A stretch of 57,272 nt of DNA, from the NCBI GenBank assembly GCA_013202495.1, contig JABMQQ010000047.1, positions 1 through 57,272 of the forward strand, read 5' to 3'. Of the stretch, positions 10,325 through 19,573 are shown piece by piece. Made by a program: the position numbers and the translations under genes. Every line of letters starts with the position of its first letter. The stretch's first letter is position 1. The notes under the pieces were generated by a model. The model saw only the letters and a program-made list of their open reading frames with translations, had not been told where the DNA came from and ran no database searches. Origin of the DNA: Fidelibacterota bacterium (lineage in GTDB: Bacteria; Fidelibacterota; UBA8477; JABMPR01).

Positions 10325-13300
10325 TTACTTCAAGAATACCATCTTAATGGTCTTGGTGTATTTCCCTGCTTCTAGTCGACAGAGATAAACACCCGTGCTT
10401 ACCGGTTCACCTCTCATGTTGGTGCCAGACCATTCATAATTGACCCAGCCAGCTGGTTGACTACTCTCTGAATAGCTACGAACTACTCGACCAGTGAGGT
10501 CATATATCACCATTGTGACATCTGACATTTCCGGCAATCCATAGCGAATCGTCGTGCTTGGGTTAAATGGGTTTGGATAGTTCTGCTCCAGTGTGAATTC
10601 AGTAGGCAGTGCCTCAAAGGCAGCCACACCAACATAAGTTGTTACCTGTGTTGTTTGAGAAAATTCAGAAGTGTTTCCCAGTGCGTCAGTTGCTGTGGCA
10701 ACCAGGTAGTCACCCATTTCCAGACCATAATTAATCACGGGACCTAAATGGATCGTCTTTAATCCTAGCTCATGATTAGCTATTGTGTAATGATTAGAAT
10801 ACAGAAATAATTGACCCTCTCCATCTTCATCTGATAGAAAAAACTCAACTTTGATTGGATATTCTGAATGCTCTACATCAGAATCGACCAGATATTGAAT
10901 CAGCAGGTCACCACCATCATCGACTCCCACATTCAGGGATTCTGGGAAGTTTTGGAGATTATTGGGACCTTGATCTGCATCTCCTGCATCATTCTCAGTG
11001 ATTCCATCGGTGTAAGGGGATGAATTATTTATGCTGAGATCAATACCCAACTCACCATTCCCGTAGATAGAATTGCTTTGGATGAGGTTCTGTATTTCAT
11101 CTTCGGAGTAGTTGATAACAACTCCTGCCCGTTCATTGTAAACAATGAGATTGCCAGATCCATCATCTGGACCACCTATGGAATTCCCCCAGGCATCACC
11201 AAAGATAGCCACTCCTGATCCATTATTGCCCAGGTCCGCTGTGCCAGTCAGATCACTACCAATAATATTGCCATGGACATAATTATTCACTGCTCCACCA
11301 TAATATCCAATCCCAATACCCCCGTATCCATTAGCAGACATGACGTTTGCGGCTCCATCTCCACCTCCCCCAATGATCGAGTTGAGGGTTCCACCGGCCA
11401 GTCGTATTCCCCAGCGTACGTTGCCCAAAGCTTCAGTACCGGTGATGTCTGTGCCCAATAGGTTACCATAAACTTCATTCATGTTCCCATTCATGATGTA
11501 AAGACCACTCTGAGGATTGCCTGACATCAGATTGCCGGCTCCGGGTTGCGTACCACCAATAATATTGTGATCCGAGTCCTCCATAAAGACACCTGAAGCA
11601 CCATTTCCCATTGCTATTGATCCAGAGATATCAGTACCAAAATAATTGCCCTTAATAAGGTTATAATCACTTGAAGTGATCCAAAGTCCAGCACTGAGGT
11701 TGCCTGAGATGACATTCCCTGCGCCAGGTTCTGAGCCACCAACTAAAGTGCTTTCACAGTTATTCAACATCACACCAGATGCTCCATTTCCCTGCGCTAA
11801 TGTCCCGGTGATATCAGTCCCAATTAGATTCCCCTGGATAATATTATTTAGTGGATCCACATCGTCTCGATTGATTGAAATTCCCATATCCAAATGGCCG
11901 GACACCACGTTACCAGCTCCTGGATTTGCCCCACCAATCAGATTATCAGATGCATCTCTGATATCGATGCCATCCCACTGATTACCCAAGCTGCTAGTCC
12001 CATCTGCATCAAGGCCAATAATATTCCCTTGAACTACATTCCCGAATGCTTCACTTCCATAAATTCTCAATCCAGTTCCCTGATTTCCTGATATCACATT
12101 TCTTGAGATTGCTGAGATTCCACCTACAATGTTATATGACGTGGAAACTCCAATACCACCCATCTCATTTCCTCGAGCTTCTGAGCCCGTGATGTCAATA
12201 CCGATATAGTTCCCTTGAACCATATTTGAGCCACCCTCTAGAATGTTGATTCCGTAATCGATAAAGGAGTTGATCACAAATCCTTGGATAGTGATATTTC
12301 CACCTAAAAGTTGAAATGCTGGTTCATAAGTCGATACATTAGTGCCATCAATCTCAATGATAGGCGAACCAGAATAATCTGGTTCAGTAGTTGCATCGAT
12401 TATTACGGGATCTGTGATTGCCTGGTATGCAGTAGATGGTTGAAAGGTATGCGGACCTACCCCTGCTATATCGAAAGCAATTTTGTCATAACCAGGTGAG
12501 GCATTAGATTCATTAATAGCAGCACGTAGGGTGCAATCCCCTGTGCCATCATCACAGATTCCATCTCCGGGATTGGCATCCATGGCATCACCTGTCGAGT
12601 TCACGGTGAAAACATTCTGTTTGTAAGCAGTCTCCAGCTTATAAAAACCACCGCCACCGTCAGCAACATGTAGTACCCCATCGTCAACATGGAGTCGCTG
12701 GGCATAACCACCCGTATTGAAATAGCCCACTTCCACTGGATTATAAGCGTCAGCGCAATCGATGATGCGGACACCATCCCAGGCACTCAGACCATATACA
12801 TATCGTCCCGAACAGACAACATCCTGGCTGAGCCATCCAAGTCCAATGCCTGATGTTTCAAAAGGATTGGTGGGATCACTGATATCAATTATCCTTACCT
12901 GACCGGTGTATCTGTCCGCGATGTAGGCATATTTTCCTGATACATCAAGACGCCAGGCATAATCGAATATTTCTAACCCTGAAACAGTTTCCGGTGAAGT
13001 GGGATCGGCGATATCGATGATCCAGAAGCCACCTCCCCTATTCACAACATAGGCAAAGCGTCCTTGAATCTTGATATCAAAAGGAACCCAGGGCAGACCA
13101 TCCAGGGTTCCCACCAATTCAGGATTTGAGGGATTACTGATATCCAGAATTTGAATATCAGGGTTACCACCGACAAAAAGTAGATGGCCAACCACATAGG
13201 AAGTCAAGGCAGATCCTTCATACCAGGTTGAGACGATCTGCGGGTTGGCTGGGTCACTAATATCTATGATATGTATATTGGGATCTTCTATGACATACAG

Positions 13301-14458
13301 ATAATCCCCACTTCCGTTCAAGCTATTGGGATTGTCCATTTCGAGGAGTGCAATCATCTCGGGTTCCACGTCTTCACCCTGTGTGAATACCCCCACACCT
13401 AGACCCCTCAGGGTGACATAAGCGTGTGTGCTGGTTGTATATATATCCCGCGCATAACCACCACCGGGATTTTCATTCAACAGGATCGGGTTTAATCTAT
13501 CGCTGATATCCAACAGCTTGAGACCCCAACTGGAAGAGGCCAGATAGAGACTATCCCCCAGGATGTGTATGGCATCAGCATATTCAACCGGAAACATACC
13601 CACTGAATCTGGTGCTGTCAGATCTGATATATCCAATATCTGAATACCTGACCATCTCTCTGCCACATAGGCAATGTTATCCACAATTTCTACCCAGTAG
13701 GCTTGATCTGGGGTCTGGAAATATCCCAATTCAATAGGGTTGGTTGGATCAGCCACATTGACTATTCTAATTCCATCTCCCATCTTAGGGAGGTAGGCAA
13801 TGGTGTCTGCCACATGCACGGACCAAGCCCCATTTTCTGAGGGTGCATATCCCAATTGCACAGGAGCAGCTGGATCGCGGACATTAAGAATGTATAAACC
13901 CGATTTAGAAGCAGCATAGGCAATGGTATCAATAACCTGAGTATATTCGAATGCTGCGGTTTCTACGGGTAAAAAGGTACTAGCCAGGCTAGGCAGTAGT
14001 GGATTAGTGATATCAATAATCTGCAAACCCTCAGTATCATTTCCTAAATATGCATGATCCCCTGAGACTGAGAGATCCCAACATTGTCCCTCAAAATCCA
14101 TTTGTGCAACAAGTGTCGGGTTAATGGGATCTGAAATATCGATGACCTTAAAGCCATCACTCCAATTAGCGATATAAGCATAATCTCCTGATACGGCGAT
14201 ACTGCTTACGATGCTCTCAGTGATACATTCACCTACGGCAGCCAGGGTATGAACATCCAGAATCTGGAAGACCGTACCATTGGCCGAGTATAAAAAATCA
14301 CCCCTGGCCTGAATAAATGGACAATAGCCGTACGGATATCGACCCAACAGATCAACTCCGTCAGCATCATATTCAGCAAAGCCCATACTTAAGAAAAGCA
14401 CGAGTACAATACTGACTCTCACAAAATACTTCAAACTGTTTCTGTTTTTGGAATACAT
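10325..14458 (-). CDS. LVIVD propeller / CSLREA / beta-helix surface protein
   Basis: A complete paralogue of the protein at the left edge, 1377 residues, with AAGGGGGAG upstream of the ATG. A signal peptide ends near MGFA, followed by EYDADGVDLLGRYPYGYC, nearly the same as the edge paralogue. Residues about 30-600 carry more than ten LVIVD repeats (IIDISDPTNP pattern). A CSLREA-like segment (CDDGTGDCTLRAAINES) is near 620-645. Beta-helix repeats with GNLIGTDITGT and GAGNVISGN run to about 1160. The shared NLQNFPESLNVG module and a sorting domain (YPNPFNPSTTIRYGLPE, ending TIKMVFLK) finish the protein. It is predicted to be exported by a type IX-like route. Function beyond surface display is unknown. 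Confidence 0.9.
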   Translation of the reverse strand: MYSKNRNSLKYFVRVSIVLVLFLSMGFAEYDADGVDLLGRYPYGYCPFIQARGDFLYSANGTVFQILDVHTLAAVGECITESIVSSIAVSGDYAYIANWSDGFKVIDISDPINPTLVAQMDFEGQCWDLSVSGDHAYLGNDTEGLQIIDITNPLLPSLASTFLPVETAAFEYTQVIDTIAYAASKSGLYILNVRDPAAPVQLGYAPSENGAWSVHVADTIAYLPKMGDGIRIVNVADPTNPIELGYFQTPDQAYWVEIVDNIAYVAERWSGIQILDISDLTAPDSVGMFPVEYADAIHILGDSLYLASSSWGLKLLDISDRLNPILLNENPGGGYARDIYTTSTHAYVTLRGLGVGVFTQGEDVEPEMIALLEMDNPNSLNGSGDYLYVIEDPNIHIIDISDPANPQIVSTWYEGSALTSYVVGHLLFVGGNPDIQILDISNPSNPELVGTLDGLPWVPFDIKIQGRFAYVVNRGGGFWIIDIADPTSPETVSGLEIFDYAWRLDVSGKYAYIADRYTGQVRIIDISDPTNPFETSGIGLGWLSQDVVCSGRYVYGLSAWDGVRIIDCADAYNPVEVGYFNTGGYAQRLHVDDGVLHVADGGGGFYKLETAYKQNVFTVNSTGDAMDANPGDGICDDGTGDCTLRAAINESNASPGYDKIAFDIAGVGPHTFQPSTAYQAITDPVIIDATTEPDYSGSPIIEIDGTNVSTYEPAFQLLGGNITIQGFVINSFIDYGINILEGGSNMVQGNYIGIDITGSEARGNEMGGIGVSTSYNIVGGISAISRNVISGNQGTGLRIYGSEAFGNVVQGNIIGLDADGTSSLGNQWDGIDIRDASDNLIGGANPGAGNVVSGHLDMGISINRDDVDPLNNIIQGNLIGTDITGTLAQGNGASGVMLNNCESTLVGGSEPGAGNVISGNLSAGLWITSSDYNLIKGNYFGTDISGSIAMGNGASGVFMEDSDHNIIGGTQPGAGNLMSGNPQSGLYIMNGNMNEVYGNLLGTDITGTEALGNVRWGIRLAGGTLNSIIGGGGDGAANVMSANGYGGIGIGYYGGAVNNYVHGNIIGSDLTGTADLGNNGSGVAIFGDAWGNSIGGPDDGSGNLIVYNERAGVVINYSEDEIQNLIQSNSIYGNGELGIDLSINNSSPYTDGITENDAGDADQGPNNLQNFPESLNVGVDDGGDLLIQYLVDSDVEHSEYPIKVEFFLSDEDGEGQLFLYSNHYTIANHELGLKTIHLGPVINYGLEMGDYLVATATDALGNTSEFSQTTQVTTYVGVAAFEALPTEFTLEQNYPNPFNPSTTIRYGLPEMSDVTMVIYDLTGRVVRSYSESSQPAGWVNYEWSGTNMRGEPVSTGVYLCRLEAGKYTKTIKMVFLK

Positions 14459-14485
14459 AACTCCCCCTTTTGATAGGTTTTAAAA

Positions 14486-14647
14486 TCAGCTCTGAATATC
14501 AGAAGGAATAATTACCGCTTGTAGATCAATTTGGTATGCCCCGAATCTAGCACAACTAGTGTCCTTTGGCAAATACTCCTGATATTCAGCAATAAAATAA
14601 GGTTCAGGATTGAAACTGACTAACACAGGTGGAACATTTCCTTGCAC
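14486..14647 (-). CDS. Possible 53-residue ORF or gene remnant
   Basis: The 318-base gap between 14459 and 14776 contains a frame open from GTG 14647 to TGA 14486. It would encode a soluble, acidic-to-neutral peptide beginning MQGNVPPVLVSFNPEPYF and ending VIIPSDIQS. Composition is protein-like, with no low-complexity bias, but there is no convincing Shine-Dalgarno and I recognise no family. The upstream codons, back to a TGA at 14660-14662, include a second copy of the NVP-coding repeat. It could be a small protein, the degraded end of a larger gene such as a transposase, or chance. Confidence 0.22.
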   Translation of the reverse strand: MQGNVPPVLVSFNPEPYFIAEYQEYLPKDTSCARFGAYQIDLQAVIIPSDIQS

Positions 14648-14661
14648 ATATGGAACATTTC
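14630..14661. repeat. Direct repeat pair TGGAACATTTC, 21 bp apart
   Basis: Two identical 11-base copies occupy 14630-14640 and 14651-14661. Their spacing of 21 bases is two helical turns, which would put a bound protein on one face of the DNA. The pair lies about 115-150 bases upstream of mntP and about 170-200 bases upstream of the divergent surface-protein gene. It could be a tandem operator or a leftover transposon end. Confidence 0.5.
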
Positions 14662-14734
14662 AAGTGATTCTTGGATGTTTTGAGGAATTTCGGATAGAAG
14701 CCTGGCAGGGCGAAAGCAGCCCCGGGTGTTATAT

Positions 14735-14742
14735 TATATTTG
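14735..14742 (+). promoter_or_regulatory. Possible -7 element of the mntP promoter
   Basis: TATATTTG matches the TAnnTTTG -7 consensus described for Bacteroidota, and its first six bases also resemble a sigma-70 -10 box. It would place the transcript start near 14749, about 28 bases before the mntP ATG. No convincing -33/-35 partner is visible, so this is weak. Confidence 0.25.
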
Positions 14743-14762
14743 GATGAAATTGCTGCAATAAT

Positions 14763-14775
14763 GTTTATCATAAAC
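14763..14775. promoter_or_regulatory. 13-bp palindrome abutting the mntP start codon
   Basis: GTTTATCATAAAC has perfect 6-base arms around one central base and ends one base before the ATG at 14777. It takes the place where a Shine-Dalgarno would lie, and none is visible. A site here could be bound by a regulator, for example a metal-responsive one, blocking early transcription. The regulator is unknown. Confidence 0.35.
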
Positions 14776-14776
14776 C

Positions 14777-15334
14777 ATGTCAACTCTGGAAATGATCCTC
14801 ATCGCAATCGGTCTGGCTATGGATGCTTCAGCAGTTTCCATGACAGCGGCAGCAGCCGGTTTTGCCAACGACATCAGAGCCGTATTTCGTCTGGCTTTTC
14901 ACTTTGGACTCTTTCAAGCCGTCATGCCATTCATTGGTTGGCTTTTAGGATCCACAGTGGTGGATTACATCAGCGTATGGGATCACTGGATTGCCTTCGC
15001 CCTGCTGGCAATAGTGGGTGGCAGAATGATTTATTCAGGAATTTTCCCCAATGAAAAGGAACTCACTATTGATCCGTCCAGAGGTTGGGTATTGATCACT
15101 CTCAGTCTCGCCACCAGTATTGATGCCCTGGCTGCCGGTCTGAGTTTTTCTGTTCTCAACGTGAGTATCTGGCTGCCCTGTCTGCTCATTGGATTAATAA
15201 CCCTGATCCTCTCTGCACTTTCCACATGGATTGGAAAGCTGGTGGGACCGTGGTTGGGTCAACGGGTTGAAATCCTGGGTGGTTTTATTTTGCTGGGAAT
15301 AGGACTGAGGATATTGGTAACTCACCTGAGCTAA
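14777..15334 (+). CDS. mntP: MntP family manganese efflux pump
   Basis: At 185 residues this matches the usual length of MntP (YebN), the inner-membrane exporter that removes excess Mn2+. Six membrane segments are readable in two related halves. The first half has GLAMDASAVSM and the second has LATSIDALAAGLS, the two acidic Asp-containing motifs characteristic of the family. An in-frame TAA at 14771 makes the ATG at 14777 the only possible start; no Shine-Dalgarno precedes it and a palindrome does. I saw no yybP-ykoY manganese riboswitch in the leader. It is a single gene, convergent with the gene ending at 15374. Confidence 0.93.
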   Translation: MSTLEMILIAIGLAMDASAVSMTAAAAGFANDIRAVFRLAFHFGLFQAVMPFIGWLLGSTVVDYISVWDHWIAFALLAIVGGRMIYSGIFPNEKELTIDPSRGWVLITLSLATSIDALAAGLSFSVLNVSIWLPCLLIGLITLILSALSTWIGKLVGPWLGQRVEILGGFILLGIGLRILVTHLS

Positions 15335-15373
15335 GCAGAATGGGAAACCAACTATAAATGCCAAGCGGTTCTG

Positions 15374-17578
15374 TTATTTGATCAGTACCATTTTAATTGT
15401 TCTTGAAAGATCCCCCGCTATCACACTACAGAAATAGATACCTGCACTAACTCGTTCCCCCTGGGCATTCTTGCCATCCCAAATGAAAGTGCCCCACCCT
15501 GCGGGGTGTTCACTCCCTGAATAGCTTCTCATCTTCTTGCCATTCATATCATAGATAGCGAGCTGGACATCTGACATATGTGGCAAACTATATTGAATCG
15601 TTGTGCTGGGATTGAAGGGATTTGGAAAGCTATTCAACACTAAATATTGTGTTGGAACAAGGGGTTCTTTATCTGACTCAATACCAACCAGGAATTCCCC
15701 ATATTCAATTCCATCTATATTTGCATAGATCAACTGACTGGTATCTCCCGAAGTGAATGGATCACGTTTGTAGGATAGACCCACGGTTGAGCTGAGACGA
15801 AATATTAGTGACTCTTCCTCACCCCAATAGTGGTCAAGGGCATGATCATCGTCTCCCCAATTGCCTGTGGGAGCGTGAGGATTGAAGACCTTGAAATAGA
15901 GAGAATCGAGGTGTGGGACAGGTTGATGGTCATAGCGTGGTCGATTAAGATCATACAGTAAAACTTCAAACCCCTCCGGTTCCTCATCTGAAATGGCATA
16001 CCTGTAAACTTTCAAGAATGTAGTATCAATCCGCACATATTCAGATTGAGCAGTGTAATTGTTAATTATTTCAAAATAAATTTTTCCATTGGCCATCTCT
16101 AGAGCATCCATGACCTGGAGAAATTCTGTATGCTCAAGCTCCGGTCCAGTTGCTTCCAGAGGTGTGACCTGGTATTGCCAGCTATTGCCTATACGGAGAG
16201 GGAAATACGATAAACATTCCTGAGTATATAGTGAATCCCTGAGCAGTTCAAAGCCAGGTGGAAGCCGATGACGGAGGTTTTCATCATAATGATAGTCGCG
16301 ATTATATCCGACCCCGGGAGTGACGGCATAGGGGCCTGGGTTATTCCGCTTCATAAGTCCTCGCTTATGCTGGGCCAGGGATCCAAAAAGCATGATATCA
16401 CCTCTAAGGTCTGCTGTTCCGGTAGGTTGGTGAAAGGGAGTGACCCCACGCCCATCTCCCGTGGAATTTGCAGGTAGTGGATGTGGCTGCCAGTAATCGG
16501 TTAATGAGTTTTGCCAGTATTGCGCTATGAAGGATGAACGCAATGCTATCAATGAAGCATTAATCCGTATATCAGATCCAGTGGCACTGTTGCGAGCACC
16601 ATTGGCTGCTGTATTGGCCACGATGATATTCGCCCCTGAGATCAAGCCAAGCCGATTGGGGTTTCCAGCAAGTATATATCCATTGGCATAAGAACCTTCA
16701 TAAACAATATCGTTCACAAGCCAGATGTTATTATACACATAATCTATAGTCATGTTATCATAGTGAGCTTTGTAAGGTGTCCGATAATCAGTAACTATAG
16801 TGAATCTACCTCTGATCCGGCCCTCGGTTGTGGTTCCTATGAGAACTGGACCTCCCCTGACGTAAATAATTCCAGAGTCTGCTACTACCTGAGTTGGTGG
16901 TAAATGATAATCTTCAGTGTTCGTTGGTGGATAAAAGTCGAAGTGGTGGAAACCATCAGTGGTACAAGTATCCCAACCAACTTCATGGTTATGGTACTTG
17001 ATAAAGGTGGCATGGAATGATTCATCATCCTGTCCCTCAGTGGTATAGGGTGGTATGATATACTCCCACTGACTGATGGTAAACATCCCGTAATCAAATT
17101 GGATTTTCGTCATCATCAAGGTGTCTCGCAGCGAAGCGTCGGATCGATTTACTTTCAAATCGGCTGGATAAACGAAGGTTGCAGTCTGCTTCAGAGCATT
17201 GATTGAAGCGACTGAAGGCAATTCAATAACATCCACTGAATCGCGGAAAATGTCCCCAAAGATATCCGAGGCACAGCTGGCCATATCGATAGACCCTGCA
17301 GTCTCAACATAATCACCAAAATGAGGACAGCCCCATGACGAAACAAGCATATCCCCATTGGAGTGCACTGGGCCATCAAATTGATCATGTTGGGAATAAG
17401 TTGCTGTGTGCCCAGCAAGTAAGCCACCAGTCTGGGACTGATCCACGAAATATTGATAGTCGGTAAATAACCAACCCTGGGCTGGCAGGACAATGGGAAA
17501 TAGACAGAGACTCATTCCAATGACTGCAAAACCTAATTGTTGAAATGAACAGAGAATATTGTGTAATATTTGTTTCAA
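15374..17578 (-). CDS. Secreted protein with DUF4900-like N-terminus and sorting domain
   Basis: The best start is TTG 17578 (734 residues), preceded 7 bases upstream by AGGGG, the same site type as the large surface genes. A GTG at 17611 in the same frame lacks such a site. A signal peptide ends near VLPAQG. The next region (QFDGPVHSNGDMLVS) resembles the DUF4900 segment of FCB-group secreted proteins, but this is a resemblance, not a firm domain call. Residues about 475-640 form a second globular region (YFPLRIGNSWQYQ). The C-terminus has FPNPFNPSTTIQYSLP and ends TIKMVLIK. Function unknown; predicted extracellular. Confidence 0.82.
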   Translation of the reverse strand: MKQILHNILCSFQQLGFAVIGMSLCLFPIVLPAQGWLFTDYQYFVDQSQTGGLLAGHTATYSQHDQFDGPVHSNGDMLVSSWGCPHFGDYVETAGSIDMASCASDIFGDIFRDSVDVIELPSVASINALKQTATFVYPADLKVNRSDASLRDTLMMTKIQFDYGMFTISQWEYIIPPYTTEGQDDESFHATFIKYHNHEVGWDTCTTDGFHHFDFYPPTNTEDYHLPPTQVVADSGIIYVRGGPVLIGTTTEGRIRGRFTIVTDYRTPYKAHYDNMTIDYVYNNIWLVNDIVYEGSYANGYILAGNPNRLGLISGANIIVANTAANGARNSATGSDIRINASLIALRSSFIAQYWQNSLTDYWQPHPLPANSTGDGRGVTPFHQPTGTADLRGDIMLFGSLAQHKRGLMKRNNPGPYAVTPGVGYNRDYHYDENLRHRLPPGFELLRDSLYTQECLSYFPLRIGNSWQYQVTPLEATGPELEHTEFLQVMDALEMANGKIYFEIINNYTAQSEYVRIDTTFLKVYRYAISDEEPEGFEVLLYDLNRPRYDHQPVPHLDSLYFKVFNPHAPTGNWGDDDHALDHYWGEEESLIFRLSSTVGLSYKRDPFTSGDTSQLIYANIDGIEYGEFLVGIESDKEPLVPTQYLVLNSFPNPFNPSTTIQYSLPHMSDVQLAIYDMNGKKMRSYSGSEHPAGWGTFIWDGKNAQGERVSAGIYFCSVIAGDLSRTIKMVLIK

Positions 17579-17799
17579 GATCCCACCCCTAACTGCACAG
17601 AAAACCTTCACTAAGAAACTAAGCGGCAGGATTAATTTTATTAGTCCAATTTTATAACAAATTATACGACCTCAACTTAATAATTGAATAACTTGATGAA
17701 TTTAAGGGGCTTTTTGGGCTCAAGTCGGGTTTCCTTATTGCAGCTTCATTTTTATTCTACTTGCCCCCACTCCTTACACGATTCTTCATTTATAACTTG

Positions 17800-17827
17800 T
17801 TGATAAAAAATCGTCTACAGATAAATT
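17800..17827 (+). promoter_or_regulatory. Possible promoter for the PLD-family gene
   Basis: TTGATA at 17800-17805 and TAAATT at 17822-17827 are separated by 16 bases, resembling a sigma-70 -35/-10 pair about 50 bases before the ATG at 17877. The rest of the 298-base divergent region 17579-17876 is AT-rich, and I see nothing else definite in it. Confidence 0.3.
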
Positions 17828-17876
17828 ATCTGGCACTAGTTAAGTAAACGAAATTGCTATTATTTTTCAGATTTCC

Positions 17877-19406
17877 ATGAAACTCATTAATTCCGCATTC
17901 CTCAGTCGATATGTAAACGTACTGTGCTGTGTCCTTCTCATAGGTCTAATCCAAGGCTCGTGCACATACTACTTTCCTTCAGATTCCAATCCCACTAAAG
18001 GTACCAGTACTCAAAACTGGTTTCAAGATGAAGCCCTCCAAAAACTGTTGGACCTGCGTACAAATTCCCATGAATCCAATGAGAATGGAGTTCGCCTTTT
18101 GGTTAATGGTGTAAATAGTTTTGCGCGGAGATATGAAAATATTCGCACAGCACAATTTATTTATGTCAAAACTTTCTTGTTTACTGATGATGAAGAAGGA
18201 CGTCGTATGGCGGCAGTATTAGCAGGACGCGCTCAAGCGGGAGTTCCTGTTGTCCTTCAATATGATGTGAAGGGCTCCATTGAATCACCCCAGGTTATTG
18301 CGGAAATGCTAAACCAAGCCAATGCCTTAAATCCCCTGGGAGAAAAGAGAATCATCAGGGAAATGAGGGAAGCAGGCGTAATAATTGTACCCACCAATTC
18401 ACCCAGCCGCCCTTATGAACTCATTGAATGGTCAGAGAATATTCAGAGATTATTTCAAGATCCCGTAGCGGCATTAAAACGTTCTGGAGAATCACTTATC
18501 CTCCATGACTACTGCGATCATGAAAAATATTTCATCACAGGTCATCCGGATGGTGAAATTCGTGCCATTATTGGTGGGATGAATATCGCCAGTGAATATG
18601 CATTGGGCGGTATTCCTACTCTGACGGATAGCATAAGTGGTAAATCAGGCTGGCATGATGTGGATGTTGAAATTCAAGGACTAGCCGCCAAGGAGATCTA
18701 CAAAGAATTTCTAAGAGATATGATCGTACACACTGGGCAGGAGTTGCCGTCGATGATAAACGAGACTGAAGTGAAGTTCAGCAAGCCGCTTGACACCTTT
18801 CAGGATAGTGCCCAGGTCAGATTAGTCGTACATCATCCCTTGACTCAGAGGACTCGTTATGTTGAGGAATGTTATTATATACTATTAAAATCAACTCCGC
18901 CTGATGAACCCATATTCATCGCCACAGCTTATTTTGCTCCATCCAGAAGAATAAGAGAAGCTATCATTGAACACGCGAACCAGGGCGGTATGGTTACGGT
19001 ACTTACGAATTCGATTGAATCAAACAATCACCCCATACTTTCTGTGGCTGCCAATTATGCAGCACTCCAAATAATGAATAAAACTGAAAATTTCCGTCTC
19101 TATGAATGGGCACCGCGACCTGAGGCAGGTGAAGCGACCATGCACCAGAAGGTTGCATCCTTTGGACATCATGGTCCTGTTATCGTCGGCTCTTTTAATT
19201 TGGACGCACAGAGTGCCATCCATAATACTGAATCTATTGTGCTCATTGATGAGCCCACTTTCAGGAAAAATTTTGACGAACTCGCTGAAAAGTACCTCAG
19301 TCCTTCTTATTCAAAACGAAAACTTAAATATCATCTCGATACTCAGCCGATTCTGAAACAGATACATTCCTTCTTAACCCATGAATTTGCCTGGTATTGG
19401 TTATAA
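17877..19406 (+). CDS. Phospholipase D superfamily enzyme, ClsC/YmdC-like
   Basis: This 509-residue protein begins with a hydrophobic signal segment followed by GSC, so it may be a lipoprotein, although the lipobox is imperfect (Gln at -3). Two PLD half-domains are visible. The first motif is HEKYFITG followed by GGMNIASEY; the second is HQKVASFG followed by GSFNLDAQS and HNTES. The second motif resembles cardiolipin synthase C. In both, the Asp of the HxKx4D motif is replaced by Gly, while His, Lys and the Asn/Ser region are kept. It may transfer phosphatidyl groups or hydrolyse phosphodiesters at the envelope. No Shine-Dalgarno is obvious before the ATG. Substrate unknown. Confidence 0.8.
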   Translation: MKLINSAFLSRYVNVLCCVLLIGLIQGSCTYYFPSDSNPTKGTSTQNWFQDEALQKLLDLRTNSHESNENGVRLLVNGVNSFARRYENIRTAQFIYVKTFLFTDDEEGRRMAAVLAGRAQAGVPVVLQYDVKGSIESPQVIAEMLNQANALNPLGEKRIIREMREAGVIIVPTNSPSRPYELIEWSENIQRLFQDPVAALKRSGESLILHDYCDHEKYFITGHPDGEIRAIIGGMNIASEYALGGIPTLTDSISGKSGWHDVDVEIQGLAAKEIYKEFLRDMIVHTGQELPSMINETEVKFSKPLDTFQDSAQVRLVVHHPLTQRTRYVEECYYILLKSTPPDEPIFIATAYFAPSRRIREAIIEHANQGGMVTVLTNSIESNNHPILSVAANYAALQIMNKTENFRLYEWAPRPEAGEATMHQKVASFGHHGPVIVGSFNLDAQSAIHNTESIVLIDEPTFRKNFDELAEKYLSPSYSKRKLKYHLDTQPILKQIHSFLTHEFAWYWL

Positions 19407-19573
19407 TTTGACAATAATAAGTTCATCCAGACTAAGATCTCGGGCATCGGATATATCCTAAACCCATAATCTATAGCGCATTGTGCTCCTGCAACAAATC
19501 ATGCATAAATTTTGCATTTTGGTCTCATCAAATACTAAAGTACTTGTCCAAAAACCTGTCGGTGATACACTAT

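Noticed and set aside
1-14458. Regularly repeated short DNA motifs that could suggest a CRISPR array or satellite
   Set aside because: They follow the codon frame of beta-helix and LVIVD protein repeats, differ between copies and have no constant spacer pattern.
14459-14776. yybP-ykoY manganese riboswitch before mntP
   Set aside because: The conserved loops of this class are not found, and the predicted leader is only about 28 bases.
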